DNA of 39,237 nucleotides from a bacterium. GTDB lineage: Bacteria > Verrucomicrobiota > Verrucomicrobiia > Limisphaerales > J093. This document shows positions 17,054 to 26,475 of this stretch, piece by piece. The stretch is from assembly GCA_021823625.1 (NCBI GenBank), contig JAKANS010000037.1:1-39237 (forward strand), read 5' to 3'. Numbering within the stretch: the first letter of the stretch is position 1; each line of letters opens with the position of its first letter. The translations under genes and the position numbers were made by a program. Below the pieces are notes generated by a model. That model ran no database searches, had not been told where the DNA came from, and saw only the letters and a list, made by a program, of their open reading frames with translations.

Positions 17054-19909
17054 TCAGCCCGCCGCGTTCTCGCGTTCGGGAAACTCGAACCCGATTTTGC
17101 CTTTTTCCTCCATGACCAGGAAGGCGCCAAATGGTTTGCCGCTGCGGCGCGAAACGAATTTCGACAACAGATCGGTGCGCCCGGCAGCGAGCAGCTTCGC
17201 CATTTGCGCGCGTTCGATTGGCTGCTCCAAGACCACTTTGCCCGACTTGAACTTGCACGGGCGCGCGTCGCGCTGGCTGTTCTCGCACAGATAGTCCGTC
17301 TCGGATTCGAACACGCGTCCGCCGCAGCGCGGACACTTCCCGATCGGCTCCTGGCCCGTGAAATCCACCTTGACCGGCGGCTCTTTCGGATTCGCCTCGT
17401 TGCCGGCTCCGCCTGCCCTTGGCTTCTTCTGCCGCGGCGCGAACTCGAAGCCAACCTCGCCGTCTTTCAACACCAGGAAGGCTTCGAACTTCCGGCCGGT
17501 CCGCTTGGACACAAAACCGGTGAGCAAGTCCGTTTTGCCTTCCGCGAGCAGCTTCGCGACCTGAGCCGGTTCGAGCGTTTGCTGGAGGATGACTTTGCCG
17601 GTCTTGAAACGGCACGACTTCGCGGGCCCGACGGCCTTTTCGCAGACGTAGTTCATGCCGGCGTCGAACACCGAACCGCCGCATTTCGGGCATTTGCCGA
17701 GGGGTTGCTGACCGGTGAAATCAGGTGCGGCCTCGGTGGCCTTGCCTCCGCCCTCGCCGCCGCCTTCAGCGTTGCTATTGCCGTTGCCGAAATCGAACTC
17801 GGCTTTGAAGTCGGGCGCCGGGCCCAGCTTCATCATCGCGTTGAACGGCCGGCCCTGCTTGCTGCGGAAGCCTTGCAGGGGCCCGACCTTGCCCTGGCTG
17901 AGCAGCGCCTCCACCTCCTCCGGCTCGAACTGGCGGCCCAGAATGATTTTGAACAGCGCCCAATTGCACGCGGCGCATTGGAAGGTTTTGTACTTTTCGT
18001 GCACCTCGCCGCCGCATTTCGGGCAGCGCGCCTGCAAGGCACCGAAATCGCCCGGCACCGTGTCGTGCTCGTAGGATTTCGCGCGGTCCACGATGCGGCG
18101 GGTCATGTCCGCGATGCCGCGCATGAACTCTTCGCGGCGCAGGCGGCCGTACTCCATTTGTTTGAGCTGGTACTCCCAGTCGCCGGTCAACTCCGGCTTC
18201 GTGAGTTCCTGGATGCCCAGGCCGCGGAGCAGCGTCAGCAGCGAAAACGCCTTGGCTGTCGGCTGGAGTTCCCTGCCCATACGCACCAAGTAACGCTCGT
18301 CGATCAAACCTTCGATAATCGCGGCCCGCGTGGCCGGCGTGCCCAGGCCCTTCTCGGCCATGGCCTCGCGCAAATCGTCATCCTCGATCAGCTTGCCGGC
18401 GCCTTCCATCGCGCTGAGCAGCGTGGCTTCCGTGTAGCGCGGCGGTGGCTTGGTTAGCTGCTGCTTGACCTCGATTTCCTGGGTGTGGACCTGCTCACCC
18501 GGTTTGACCGGCGTGAGCGTGGGCGCATCCGGATCCTGCGCCTCGCGGCCATAAACGACCAGCCACCCCGGATTCACCATCACCTTGCCTTCGGACTTGA
18601 ATGGCTCGGCTTCGACCCGCGTGATCCGGGTGGTGACCAGGAACTCCGCCGCCGGGAAGAATACGGCCAGGAAGCGCTTCACCACGAAATCGTAGAGTTT
18701 CTGCTCGGCCTCGGTGAGGTGCCGGGGTGGCTCCGGCGTGGGGATGATCGCGAAGTGGTCACTGACCTTCTCGTTGTTGAAAATGCGTTTGTTGGGCCGC
18801 ACCCAACCTCGTTCGAGGATGCGCCCCGCGTGCGGTTGATAAGGCGAGTCATGCAGTGCCTCGAGTGTCTTCCGCACCGTGGCTGGATAATCCTCCGGCA
18901 AATGGCGCGAATCGGTGCGCGGGTAGGTCAGCACCTTGTGCCGCTCGTAAAGCGCCTGGGCGAGCAACAGGGTGGTCTTCGCGCTGAAGCCGAACCGCGA
19001 GTTCGCCTCCCGCTGAAGGCTGGTCAGGTCGAACAGCAACGGCGGCAACTGGGTCGTAGGCTTGCTCTCTTCCGTGACGACGCCCGGCTTGCCGAGACAT
19101 TGGGCGCGGATCGCGTCAGCCCGTGCCTTGTCCCAAAGGCGCTCAGGCTTCAAATCCGGGTCGGCGTCCTTCGCCGTGTCGCGCTTGAACTTCTCGTCAA
19201 ACCAGCGTCCTGGATAGGGGCCTGCCTCGGCGGCGAACGTCGCGTGCAGTTCCCAGTAATCGCGCGGCTGGAACTTGCGGATGCGATCCTCGCGCTCGAC
19301 CAGGATGGCCAGCGTGGGCGTCTGCACGCGGCCCACGGTGGTTTTCACGAACCCGCCGGTCTTCGAGTTGAAGGCCGTCATCGCTCGCGTGCCGTTGATA
19401 CCGACGAGCCAATCGGCTTCGCTGCGGCAAGTGGCGGCGTCCGCCAACCCGCGCATTTGCTCGTCGCTGCGCAACCGCTCGAAGCCGTCGCGGATCGCCT
19501 CCGGCGTCATGCTCTGGAGCCAGAGCCGGCGGATCGGCTGTTGCGCGCCGGCGTACTGGACGATGTAGCGGAAAATCAATTCGCCTTCGCGCCCGGCGTC
19601 GCAGGCATTCACGAGTTCGGTGACGTCCTTGCGCTTGAGCAGCCGCTGGATGGCCTTGAGCCGGTCCTCGCTTTTCTCGCGCGGGTTCAACTGGAACCGC
19701 GGCGGGATGACCGGCAGCGCGGCGAAGGTCCATTTGCCCCGTTTGGCCTGGAACTCCTCCGGGCAATCAATCTCCAGCAGGTGTCCCACCGCCGACGTGA
19801 TCACGTAGCGGTCGTTCTCGAAATGGTCGCCTTCCTTCTTCACCCGCAAAGCGCGGGCGACGTCGGCGGCGACCGACGGTTTCTCGGCGATGACCAGCGC
19901 TTTTCCCAT
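17054..19909 (-). CDS. topB: DNA topoisomerase III with three C-terminal zinc-type modules
   Basis: A type IA topoisomerase that relaxes and decatenates DNA by passing single strands. The start at 19909 begins the standard MGKALVIAEKPSVA. The Toprim acidic motif is NACDAGREGELIF, and the catalytic tyrosine lies in LTYPRTDSRHLPEDY. The protein is 951 residues, longer than the common 650-850. After the core there are three repeats of about 90 residues, each with CPxCGG (roughly at 18015-18030, 17680-17695 and 17320-17340) followed by a GK.ILxQ...LLxxGKTDLL block. The first module has a C-x2-C pair, while the other two have spaced cysteines. These are the usual topoisomerase C-terminal DNA-binding modules, multiplied. 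Confidence 0.95.
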   Translation of the reverse strand: MGKALVIAEKPSVAADVARALRVKKEGDHFENDRYVITSAVGHLLEIDCPEEFQAKRGKWTFAALPVIPPRFQLNPREKSEDRLKAIQRLLKRKDVTELVNACDAGREGELIFRYIVQYAGAQQPIRRLWLQSMTPEAIRDGFERLRSDEQMRGLADAATCRSEADWLVGINGTRAMTAFNSKTGGFVKTTVGRVQTPTLAILVEREDRIRKFQPRDYWELHATFAAEAGPYPGRWFDEKFKRDTAKDADPDLKPERLWDKARADAIRAQCLGKPGVVTEESKPTTQLPPLLFDLTSLQREANSRFGFSAKTTLLLAQALYERHKVLTYPRTDSRHLPEDYPATVRKTLEALHDSPYQPHAGRILERGWVRPNKRIFNNEKVSDHFAIIPTPEPPRHLTEAEQKLYDFVVKRFLAVFFPAAEFLVTTRITRVEAEPFKSEGKVMVNPGWLVVYGREAQDPDAPTLTPVKPGEQVHTQEIEVKQQLTKPPPRYTEATLLSAMEGAGKLIEDDDLREAMAEKGLGTPATRAAIIEGLIDERYLVRMGRELQPTAKAFSLLTLLRGLGIQELTKPELTGDWEYQLKQMEYGRLRREEFMRGIADMTRRIVDRAKSYEHDTVPGDFGALQARCPKCGGEVHEKYKTFQCAACNWALFKIILGRQFEPEEVEALLSQGKVGPLQGFRSKQGRPFNAMMKLGPAPDFKAEFDFGNGNSNAEGGGEGGGKATEAAPDFTGQQPLGKCPKCGGSVFDAGMNYVCEKAVGPAKSCRFKTGKVILQQTLEPAQVAKLLAEGKTDLLTGFVSKRTGRKFEAFLVLKDGEVGFEFAPRQKKPRAGGAGNEANPKEPPVKVDFTGQEPIGKCPRCGGRVFESETDYLCENSQRDARPCKFKSGKVVLEQPIERAQMAKLLAAGRTDLLSKFVSRRSGKPFGAFLVMEEKGKIGFEFPERENAAG

Positions 19910-20436
19910 GGCGGAATGCATTCGGGCGAGCAGGCTTGGGCAATGGACTCGGCCAGGCTCTCCCGTTTTGCGGGCGACAAAGTGGCGAAAAAGCTCGCGC
20001 AAGTCAAAGGGTCTGTCCGCGACCGGTCGCGACATTCCTGAGAATGTCTCCCGGGTAACTCGATGAAAATGTCCCCTGGCGAGCGGGTGCGGCAGCCAGT
20101 CGCCCACCACCGGGGAGACATTGACAATGAACCGGAAGGGGCCGCTGCGGATGATGAACCTGGGGGGGGTGAGGCGGCACAGGCTTCACCGCCGGCCGGT
20201 CAATCCAGTCGCTGACGCCGAGTTCCCGGTGTGCGCGCGACCACCCTGCAGGTGTCGCCCCGCCGGATTTGCCGGACAGTAGCACTGGCCTTTGCGAAGG
20301 CGTTCCTGGACAGCCTTGTGCCGAGTCAATCAAACGGGCCTGAGTGGGAACCACGCGCAGGCCGTTTTGAATCGGCGGCATCTCCAACGTTGCGCCCCGG
20401 ATCGGAACACGGCATCACCGTGCTCCTGTGACGGCG
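19910..20436 (+). other. Gene-free stretch between topB and larA
   Basis: About 530 bases with no convincing gene. Open frames in it are antisense or low-complexity. It contains the palindrome and the AATGTC-type repeats described separately (20018-20122), probably remnants of mobile DNA, and must also hold the divergent promoters of topB and larA, which I could not place. Confidence 0.5.
20018..20122 (+). repeat. Palindrome and AATGTC repeats resembling IS21-type element ends
   Basis: A perfect 14-base palindrome (CGCGACCGGTCGCG, 20018-20031) is followed by GAGAATGTCTCCC (20040-20052), GAAAATGTCCCC (20065-20076) and, in inverse orientation, GGGGAGACATT (20112-20122). Repeated short motifs of this kind line the ends of IS21-family elements. 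No istA or istB gene is present, so only ends would remain. Confidence 0.4.
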
Positions 20437-21699
20437 ATGAAAATCCAACTCGCGTACGGCCGGACCAGCCTGACGGTCGGTTTGCCCGCCAACCGCACGA
20501 CGGTCATCGAACCGGCGCACCAGCCGGGTTTGGCGGACGAACGAGCCGCCGTCATGGCCGCCTTGCGCCAACCCATCGGCGCGCCGCCGCTGCGCGAAAT
20601 GGTCAGGGCCACCGACCGCGTCTGCGTCATCTTCACCGACAGCACCCGGGCGACGCCGAACGAGCGCTTGATCCCGTGGCTGCTGGAAGAATTGGGGCAT
20701 GTGCCGCCGGCGAACCTCACCTTGCTCAACTCGACCGGGACCCACCGCGCAAACACAGCGGACGAGTTGGCCCGAATGCTTACGCCGGAGGTGCTCCGCC
20801 GCTACCGCGTGCTCAACCACGACTGCCACGATGACGCGTCGCTGGTCGCGGTCGGTTCGATGCGCGACGGCACGCCCGCGTTGCTGAATCGCCAGGTGGT
20901 CGAAGCCGATGTGCGAATCGTGACGGGCTTCATCGAACCGCACTTCTTCGCCGGGTTCAGTGGCGGGCCGAAAGGCATTATCCCCGGCTGCGCGGGGCTG
21001 CGCAGCGTCTTGGCAAATCACCGCTCAGAAAACATCGGCAGCTCGCGGGCGACCTTCGGCATCACCGAAGGCAACCCGCTCTGGGAGGAGCTGCGCGAAG
21101 TTGCGTTAAGGGTCGGTCCAATCTTTTTGCTAAACGTGGCTTTGAACGAGCGGCGACAGATCACCCGCGTGTTCGCCGGCGATTTGATCGCCGCGCACCA
21201 GGTAGGCACCGATTTCGTCCGCGCCTCGGCCATGCGCAAGGTGGAGGCCCCGTTCGACATCGTCGTGACGACCAACAGCGGCCACCCGCTCGACCTGAAT
21301 CTCTATCAAGGCGTGAAAGGCATGAGCGCCGCGGCGCGGATCGTGAAGGACGGTGGGGCGATCGTGCTGGCCTGCGAGTGCCGCGAAGGCGTGCCGCCGG
21401 GCAGCCCCTTCGAACGTCTGCTGCGCAGCGGTCGAAACCCGAACGAGGTGCTGGACCGGCTTGCCGCCGCCAGTGTGACCCAACCCGAGCAATGGCAGGT
21501 GCAAATCCAGGTGCAGATTCAGCGCCGGGCAAAAGTGCTGCTGCACAGTTCGCTCCCGGACGAAGTGGTGCGGGCGTGCCACTTGGAACCCTGCCCCGAC
21601 ATCGGAGCCTGGGTTCAAACCCGGCTGGCGGAGCTGGGAGCAGGCGCGCGCCTTGCCGTGCTGCCGCAAGGTCCACTGACCATCCCTTACCTCGCCTGA
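20437..21699 (+). CDS. LarA-family nickel-pincer enzyme (lactate racemase superfamily)
   Basis: LarA racemises lactate, and relatives act on other 2-hydroxy acids, with a nickel pincer nucleotide bound to a lysine. Residues equivalent to the known set are all present: Arg71 in DSTRATP, His103 in STGTHR, His169 and the cofactor lysine Lys179 in EPHFFAGFSGGPKG, His195 in ANHRSEN, and the later lysine in NLYQGVKGMSA. Length is 420 residues, typical. The ATG at 20437 is preferred over GTG 20428. No larB, larC or larE cofactor genes are nearby, so they must be elsewhere if the enzyme is active. The substrate is unknown. Confidence 0.88.
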   Translation: MKIQLAYGRTSLTVGLPANRTTVIEPAHQPGLADERAAVMAALRQPIGAPPLREMVRATDRVCVIFTDSTRATPNERLIPWLLEELGHVPPANLTLLNSTGTHRANTADELARMLTPEVLRRYRVLNHDCHDDASLVAVGSMRDGTPALLNRQVVEADVRIVTGFIEPHFFAGFSGGPKGIIPGCAGLRSVLANHRSENIGSSRATFGITEGNPLWEELREVALRVGPIFLLNVALNERRQITRVFAGDLIAAHQVGTDFVRASAMRKVEAPFDIVVTTNSGHPLDLNLYQGVKGMSAAARIVKDGGAIVLACECREGVPPGSPFERLLRSGRNPNEVLDRLAAASVTQPEQWQVQIQVQIQRRAKVLLHSSLPDEVVRACHLEPCPDIGAWVQTRLAELGAGARLAVLPQGPLTIPYLA

Positions 21700-21702
21700 A
21701 CC

Positions 21703-22560
21703 TTATCGGCGTGGCGCGAGCGTTAGCCGCTCACCCTGCTGGAGCACGCGGCGCGGCTGGCCGAGTCGCTCACATTCCGCGACAAATTCTGCCGGCGTCG
21801 CCGTGTTGAACTCGAACAGGTCGTAGTGGCAAGGCACAACCAAGCCGGCGCCGATGGCTTTGGCCAGCGAGGCCGCTTCGCGTCCCCAAAGATTTCCAGC
21901 TACGCGGCGTTCGGGCGCATGGCCGTTGATCGGCAGAATCGCCACGTCCACGTGAAACGCGCAGAGCAAATCCGCCATGCCAGCGTACCTCACCGTGTCG
22001 CCACTGTGATAAATCGTGAACGGCCCGGCTTTGACGACGAAGCCGACGCAAACGAGCTGGCCCGCCGCATCGCGCTCCAACGCTTCGTGTGCCGCCGGCA
22101 CGGCGCGAATCTCGAACGGACCCACCCCGATCGATCTGGGCGCTTCGTCGGGGTCGAGGCCGATCACCTGTTCCACCGCCAGACCCGATCGCTTGACGGC
22201 CTCTGCCCGATTGGCGCGGGCGCAGACCAGGCGCATCCCCACGTTGACCCGGGCCAGCGGTTGCAGCGTTTCCGGATCGAGGTGGTCAGTGTGATTGTGG
22301 CTCGAGGTGACGACGTCGATGAAATTCAGCCGCTCCGGCGCGATGACCCGCTCGCTCATGCGGACGTGAGGTTTGTCCGTGGCGGCGTACTTTTTCGTCA
22401 ACGAGTCGGAGAGATACGGATCGAGCAACCAGTGTCGCCCCTGCCACTGAACCAGAAACCCGCTCTGGCCGAGCCACCAGAGGTGAAGAGCATCGCGCTC
22501 GCGCATCGCGTTTAGAACATCGGCGACGAAGTTGTCACATCGAAGAACAGGCAGGATCAT
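21703..22560 (-). CDS. MBL-fold metal-dependent hydrolase (UlaG-like)
   Basis: A 285-residue metallo-beta-lactamase-fold protein. The metal-binding signature is SSHNHTDHLD (HxHxDH), with a further Asp in YHSGDTVRYAGM and His in VPCHYDLFEF. WWLGQSGFLVQWQGRHWLLDPYLSD is the N-terminal pattern of the UlaG (ascorbate-6-phosphate lactonase) group. That group has many functions, so the substrate is not assigned. It is convergent with the LarA gene, with only three bases between the two stops. Confidence 0.85.
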   Translation of the reverse strand: MILPVLRCDNFVADVLNAMRERDALHLWWLGQSGFLVQWQGRHWLLDPYLSDSLTKKYAATDKPHVRMSERVIAPERLNFIDVVTSSHNHTDHLDPETLQPLARVNVGMRLVCARANRAEAVKRSGLAVEQVIGLDPDEAPRSIGVGPFEIRAVPAAHEALERDAAGQLVCVGFVVKAGPFTIYHSGDTVRYAGMADLLCAFHVDVAILPINGHAPERRVAGNLWGREAASLAKAIGAGLVVPCHYDLFEFNTATPAEFVAECERLGQPRRVLQQGERLTLAPRR

Positions 22561-22593
22561 TGGCGCTTGGTTTGCTTTGGGCCGAAAGCTGGG

Positions 22594-22989
22594 CTAAACG
22601 ATTTCGCCGACCGCCCGGATACCTGGGATCGCCTGGAAATGCTGGTCGAACGTGAGCACCACGGCCTGAATCCGACGCGCGCAGCAGGCGATCACGACAT
22701 CCGGCAACGGGAGGCAGACGCCCTGGCGGTCCAATTGCCAGAGCGTCTGCTCCACGTCACTCCACAGACGGTTGTCAGTCGGCACATACATCATCACGTC
22801 CCAAGCGCGGCGGAAGCGACCGAGAACCGCCTCCGCTTTGATGCCGCGAGCGACTTCACAGCGCACAGCGCCGCAGGTCGCCACGTCGCGCTGGGCGCCT
22901 ACCACAGCCAGTTCGCGCAACGGATCGCGTCCTTCGCGTGCCAGGCCGATGTAGTAGCTGCTATCGACGAGAACGGGATTTGCGACCAT
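22594..22989 (-). CDS. vapC: VapC-type PIN-domain toxin
   Basis: A 131-residue PIN-domain ribonuclease. The acidic catalytic residues are visible: Asp in VLVDSSYYIGL, Glu in VRCEVARG, Asp in LPLPDVVIACCA, and Asp in VLTFDQHFQAI. Toxins of this family cut RNA (tRNA, rRNA or mRNA) when freed from the antitoxin. The start overlaps the end of the antitoxin gene by 29 bases, as is common for this pair. Confidence 0.92.
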   Translation of the reverse strand: MVANPVLVDSSYYIGLAREGRDPLRELAVVGAQRDVATCGAVRCEVARGIKAEAVLGRFRRAWDVMMYVPTDNRLWSDVEQTLWQLDRQGVCLPLPDVVIACCARRIQAVVLTFDQHFQAIPGIRAVGEIV

Positions 22990-23227
22990 AGGGCGTCGGG
23001 GTTTCGGCCAGTCTCATGGCGCCGAGATCGTAGGCGGGATCGAACACTTCCTTGAGTTCGGCCGGGCTGAGATCCAAGCCGGGGCTGAGTTCTCTGACCA
23101 GCGCCCCCCGGCGCACGAATTCGCGGAGGGCCAGATCCACCGCCGCGGTCTTGCTCTCGACGCCGGCTAAGCCCATGGCCTTGTCCAGCAAATCGTCATC
23201 GATGTGCATTGTCATCTTCATTGCCAT
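22961..23227 (-). CDS. vapB: VapB-type antitoxin
   Basis: An 88-residue protein with a ribbon-helix-helix-like N-terminus (MKMTMHIDDDLLDKAMGLAG, then SKTAAVDLALREFVRR). The C-terminal tail (LGAMRLAETPTPYGRKSRSRR) would wrap the toxin. There are several possible ATGs in a row (23227, 23221, 23215, 23209); the first is given. A palindrome just upstream is the likely autoregulatory operator. Confidence 0.9.
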   Translation of the reverse strand: MAMKMTMHIDDDLLDKAMGLAGVESKTAAVDLALREFVRRGALVRELSPGLDLSPAELKEVFDPAYDLGAMRLAETPTPYGRKSRSRR

Positions 23228-23233
23228 CCAAAA

Positions 23234-23251
23234 TATGGTATCGATGCCATA
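23234..23251 (-). promoter_or_regulatory. Palindromic operator of vapBC
   Basis: TATGGTATCGATGCCATA is an 18-base near-perfect palindrome (8 of 9 pairs), 7-24 bases upstream of the first vapB ATG. VapB-VapC complexes bind such sites to repress their own operon. Confidence 0.6.
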
Positions 23252-23292
23252 CCGGCAAGCTTTTTCTATCTAAATTCCGGAGAGAGACGAGG

Positions 23293-24360
23293 TCAGCCGG
23301 CCAGCCCGAGTTCTTGTCGAACCTGCTTCACGCCCGCCACCAGGTTCGTCAACTTCCGCTTCGCCGCCCAGCGCGCGGTCTGGCTGAGGCCGCAGTCTGG
23401 CGCGACCACCAGCCGGTCCGCCGGCGCAAACTCCAGACAGCGCTTCACGCGCCGCGCGATGTCTTCCGGCGTTTCCACGTAGTAGCTCTTCACGTCCACG
23501 ATGCCGACGGCGGCATCACAGCGCTTCGCGATTTCACCAATCAGTTCCAATTCGGCGAACTCGCGGCTCGCCATTTCGACGTGCATTTCGTCGCACTTGA
23601 AGTCGAGAAACGCCGGGAACATGGGCGCGAGTTGGCGGGGGCCGACCGCGCGGGCCTTGTAGTTGCCAAAACAAAGGTGAGTGCAGACGCGGGTCCTGCC
23701 GGCGACCGTCTCGACCGTCCGGTTGAAAATATCGACAAAGCGCCGCGGCTCTTCGCGATAGGCATAGCAACTCATGCTCGGCTCATCCACGCTGATTTCG
23801 GCGCAGCCCGCGGCAACGAGGTCCTCGAGTTCCTTTCGCACCAGCGGCAGCAACGCCTCGGTCAACGCCCAGCGATCGGGATAGCCCAGCCCGGCGTTGG
23901 GCAATAAGCGGCCGGACAGCGTGTAAGGTCCAGGAACGCTGGCCTTGAGTGTGGCGCCGACTGTTGCACGCTGGGCGTCCGAAGCGGCCACGCGCTGAAG
24001 CCGTTTGAATTCCTCGACCGCACCCAGCCCGCGTGGCGCGCGCAACTCCGACACCACCCGGTGCCGGCCGCGCTGGTCGTGGGCGGGCGGGCCGAAACGG
24101 CGTGGCGGCGCGGACTCGAGATCGATGCCTTCAAGGTAGCCGTAGAAACTGAGGTTGAAGTCGAGTCGCGTTTGTTCGCCGTCGGTGATCACGTCCAGCC
24201 CGGCGGCGAGTTGGTCGTGGACGGCGCAGATGACCGCGTCGTCCTGGAGTTCGGCGAGGTCGTCCGGGCCGAAGCGGTCGAGATTTTGAGCCGCGAGTTC
24301 CAGCCATCCGGGAAACGGATAACTGCCGATGACCGAGGTGCGAAGCGGACAGTCTTTCAT
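23293..24360 (-). CDS. MetE C-terminal-domain-like methyltransferase
   Basis: A 355-residue protein matching the zinc-dependent catalytic half of cobalamin-independent methionine synthase, without the N-terminal half. It begins LRTSVIGSYPFPGWL, as in that domain. Candidate zinc ligands are His and Cys in CTHLCFGNY, Glu in CDEMHVEM and Cys in VAPDCGLSQ. The IQVDEP-like element is ISVDEPSMS. Such stand-alone proteins either make methionine from other methyl donors or act on other thiols; which applies here is not shown. It lies three bases after the SIS-domain gene and is surely co-transcribed with it. Confidence 0.86.
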   Translation of the reverse strand: MKDCPLRTSVIGSYPFPGWLELAAQNLDRFGPDDLAELQDDAVICAVHDQLAAGLDVITDGEQTRLDFNLSFYGYLEGIDLESAPPRRFGPPAHDQRGRHRVVSELRAPRGLGAVEEFKRLQRVAASDAQRATVGATLKASVPGPYTLSGRLLPNAGLGYPDRWALTEALLPLVRKELEDLVAAGCAEISVDEPSMSCYAYREEPRRFVDIFNRTVETVAGRTRVCTHLCFGNYKARAVGPRQLAPMFPAFLDFKCDEMHVEMASREFAELELIGEIAKRCDAAVGIVDVKSYYVETPEDIARRVKRCLEFAPADRLVVAPDCGLSQTARWAAKRKLTNLVAGVKQVRQELGLAG

Positions 24361-24363
24361 GAC

Positions 24364-25146
24364 TCAGCTTTTGCCAACGTTCGCATACAACTTCGCCAGC
24401 CGGCGGGCGTGCTCGTCGTAAGCGCTTTCAAAAAGTTCGGACGCGCGCTGCGTCCCGATCACCGCCCCGGCCGTCAGCACTTGGGGTGGTTGACCGGCGG
24501 CGGTGAGGCGGGCCGCCACCTCGGCTTTGATGGCGTTCACGAGCAGGCAGCCGCCAATCGTCGAGCCAGGCGCAACCGGCGTCTCCAAATCCGCAACCGC
24601 CACCATGGCGTCCCCGACCGGCGCGCCGGTGTCCAGCACCAGGTCCGCGAAGTCCGGCAGTTTTTTGCCGTCAGCGCGCTGGCTCCGGCTCGCCTGCGAG
24701 TGGCGCTGGCTGACGATGGCCACCACCTTGAGGCGGCGGCGGCGGAAGCCTTCGGCCATCTCGACCGGCACCACGTTGCAGCCGCTGGACGACGCCACCA
24801 GCGCGCAATCCACGGGCGAGAGATCGAAGTTGCGCAGGATGCGCTCGGCTAGGCCAGGCACGTTTTCGAGAAACATCGCCTGCCGCTGGCCGTTCGGCCC
24901 GACGACCAGGTTGTGGAAGCTCAACGAGAGTTCGACGATCGGGTTAAAGCCGGGGAAGGAACCGTAGCGTGGCCACATTTCCTCCACGAGGATGCGGCTG
25001 TGCCCGGAGCCGAACAGGTGAACCATCCGGCCGGCGAGGATCGTTGCGGCGAACCAATCGGCAGCCTGCTGGATCGCCGGCAACTGCGCCTCAACCCGGT
25101 CCACCAAACCCCGGCACTTGTTCAAATAATCGGCTGCGGGATGCAT
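24364..25146 (-). CDS. SIS-domain sugar-phosphate-binding protein
   Basis: A 260-residue protein with the SIS fold. The phosphosugar loop is [17 protein letters not shown], and a second is [21 protein letters not shown] segment [22 protein letters not shown] matches the pattern of N-acetylmuramic acid 6-phosphate etherase-like and UPF0309 proteins. Length fits the UPF0309 group (about 250). A sugar phosphate isomerase or etherase role is plausible; the exact reaction is unknown. ATG 25146 is used; a much longer open frame upstream is antisense to the glycosyltransferase. Confidence 0.85.
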   Translation of the reverse strand: MHPAADYLNKCRGLVDRVEAQLPAIQQAADWFAATILAGRMVHLFGSGHSRILVEEMWPRYGSFPGFNPIVELSLSFHNLVVGPNGQRQAMFLENVPGLAERILRNFDLSPVDCALVASSSGCNVVPVEMAEGFRRRRLKVVAIVSQRHSQASRSQRADGKKLPDFADLVLDTGAPVGDAMVAVADLETPVAPGSTIGGCLLVNAIKAEVAARLTAAGQPPQVLTAGAVIGTQRASELFESAYDEHARRLAKLYANVGKS

Positions 25147-25350
25147 CGCGCCGCCCAACATAGCGGAGCAGGTTGGGCGGTGAAAAGGCCGGAGGCGAAC
25201 CGAACGCCGCCCCAATTCGGCAGCGAAGACTGTGGTTCGTGACGGAGGTGTGACGGCACGGTGAATTCTCCTTTCGCGGCTTGGCCGGCGCTTGCCACAC
25301 GCGATGCAACGGCGATTACTTCGACGCGACGGGCATTTCCAGACGCGACC

Positions 25351-26475
25351 ATGGCCAAAATCTTCATCAGCATGTCCGGAGAGGGGCGGGGGCACGCGAC
25401 CCGAGTCCGTGCGCTCGTTGAAGCCTTGCGCGAAGAACACCGCATCACGCTGTTCGCGCCCGGCGACGCGTTTTCGTTCCTGTGGCCGCTCTACACCGCC
25501 ACCGAGGTGGGCATCCAGCGTCTGCCGGGACTGCGTTTTGCCTACGACGCCTCCGGCCACGTCGATTATCGCGGGATGCTCAAAAACCTGTGCGCCTACC
25601 TGAAAGGCCTGCCGTCCACCGTGGGCTGGCTTTCGGATCAGATTCGGCGCGAGCGGCCCGACCTGGTGATCACCGACTTCGAACCCTCGCTGCCGCGCGC
25701 GGCGAAACGCTGTGGGGTGCCGTTCGTCAGTCTGAATCACCAGCATTTTCTCCGGACCTACGATTTGCGCAGCCTGCCCCGGCGGTTGCGCCTGCACGCG
25801 GCCTACATGGGGACCATCGTGGGCGCCTACCATTCCGGCCAGCGGGAGACGATCGTCTCGTCGTTCTACTTTCCACCGCTTCGACCCAACTGCGGAAAAG
25901 TGACTCAAGTCGGGGTGCTGTTGCGCCCGGAAGTTGCGGAGGCGGAGCCGCGCACCGGCGCCCATTTGGTGGCGTACTGGCGCCGGAGCGTGAGCGAGCA
26001 GGTTCTGCAAGCGCTGGCCTCGACCGGGTTGGACGTGCGCGTCTATGGACTGGGCGCCTGTCACCCACGCGGCAAGCTGAGCTTCCATGCCGTGAGCGAA
26101 GCGCAGTTTGTCCGCGATTTGGCTGGTTGTTGCGCCTTGGTTTGCACCGCGGGCAACCAGTTGGTGGGCGAGGCGCTTTGCCTGGGCAAGGCCGTGTTTG
26201 CGCTGCCCGAGCCCAACAACTACGAGCAGGAAATCAACGCTCATTTCCTGCGCCAAAGCGGAGCCGGCGAGGCCGTCGGCATGAGCGAATTCTCGCCGGG
26301 GCACCTCCACCGGTTCCTGTCCCGCCTGGATGAATACCGGAGCCGGATCGACACCCAGCGCATGAACGGCCTGCCCGCAGCGCTGGCGGTGCTGCGTCGC
26401 CACCTGCCTGCCGGGCGGACCGCGGTCCCGGCGATGCCCGAGACGCTCCCGACACCGGAACTGGCAGCGGCATGA
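25351..26475 (+). CDS. Glycosyltransferase, GT-B fold (family 1-like)
   Basis: A 374-residue protein beginning [19 protein letters not shown], the glycine-rich N-terminal loop of GT-B enzymes such as MurG and the Glyco_trans_1_3 group. The donor-binding half ends with [32 protein letters not shown], the usual nucleotide-sugar site. The acceptor is unknown. The stop overlaps the ATG of the radical-SAM gene by four bases (ATGA), so the two are translationally coupled. Confidence 0.85.
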   Translation: MAKIFISMSGEGRGHATRVRALVEALREEHRITLFAPGDAFSFLWPLYTATEVGIQRLPGLRFAYDASGHVDYRGMLKNLCAYLKGLPSTVGWLSDQIRRERPDLVITDFEPSLPRAAKRCGVPFVSLNHQHFLRTYDLRSLPRRLRLHAAYMGTIVGAYHSGQRETIVSSFYFPPLRPNCGKVTQVGVLLRPEVAEAEPRTGAHLVAYWRRSVSEQVLQALASTGLDVRVYGLGACHPRGKLSFHAVSEAQFVRDLAGCCALVCTAGNQLVGEALCLGKAVFALPEPNNYEQEINAHFLRQSGAGEAVGMSEFSPGHLHRFLSRLDEYRSRIDTQRMNGLPAALAVLRRHLPAGRTAVPAMPETLPTPELAAA

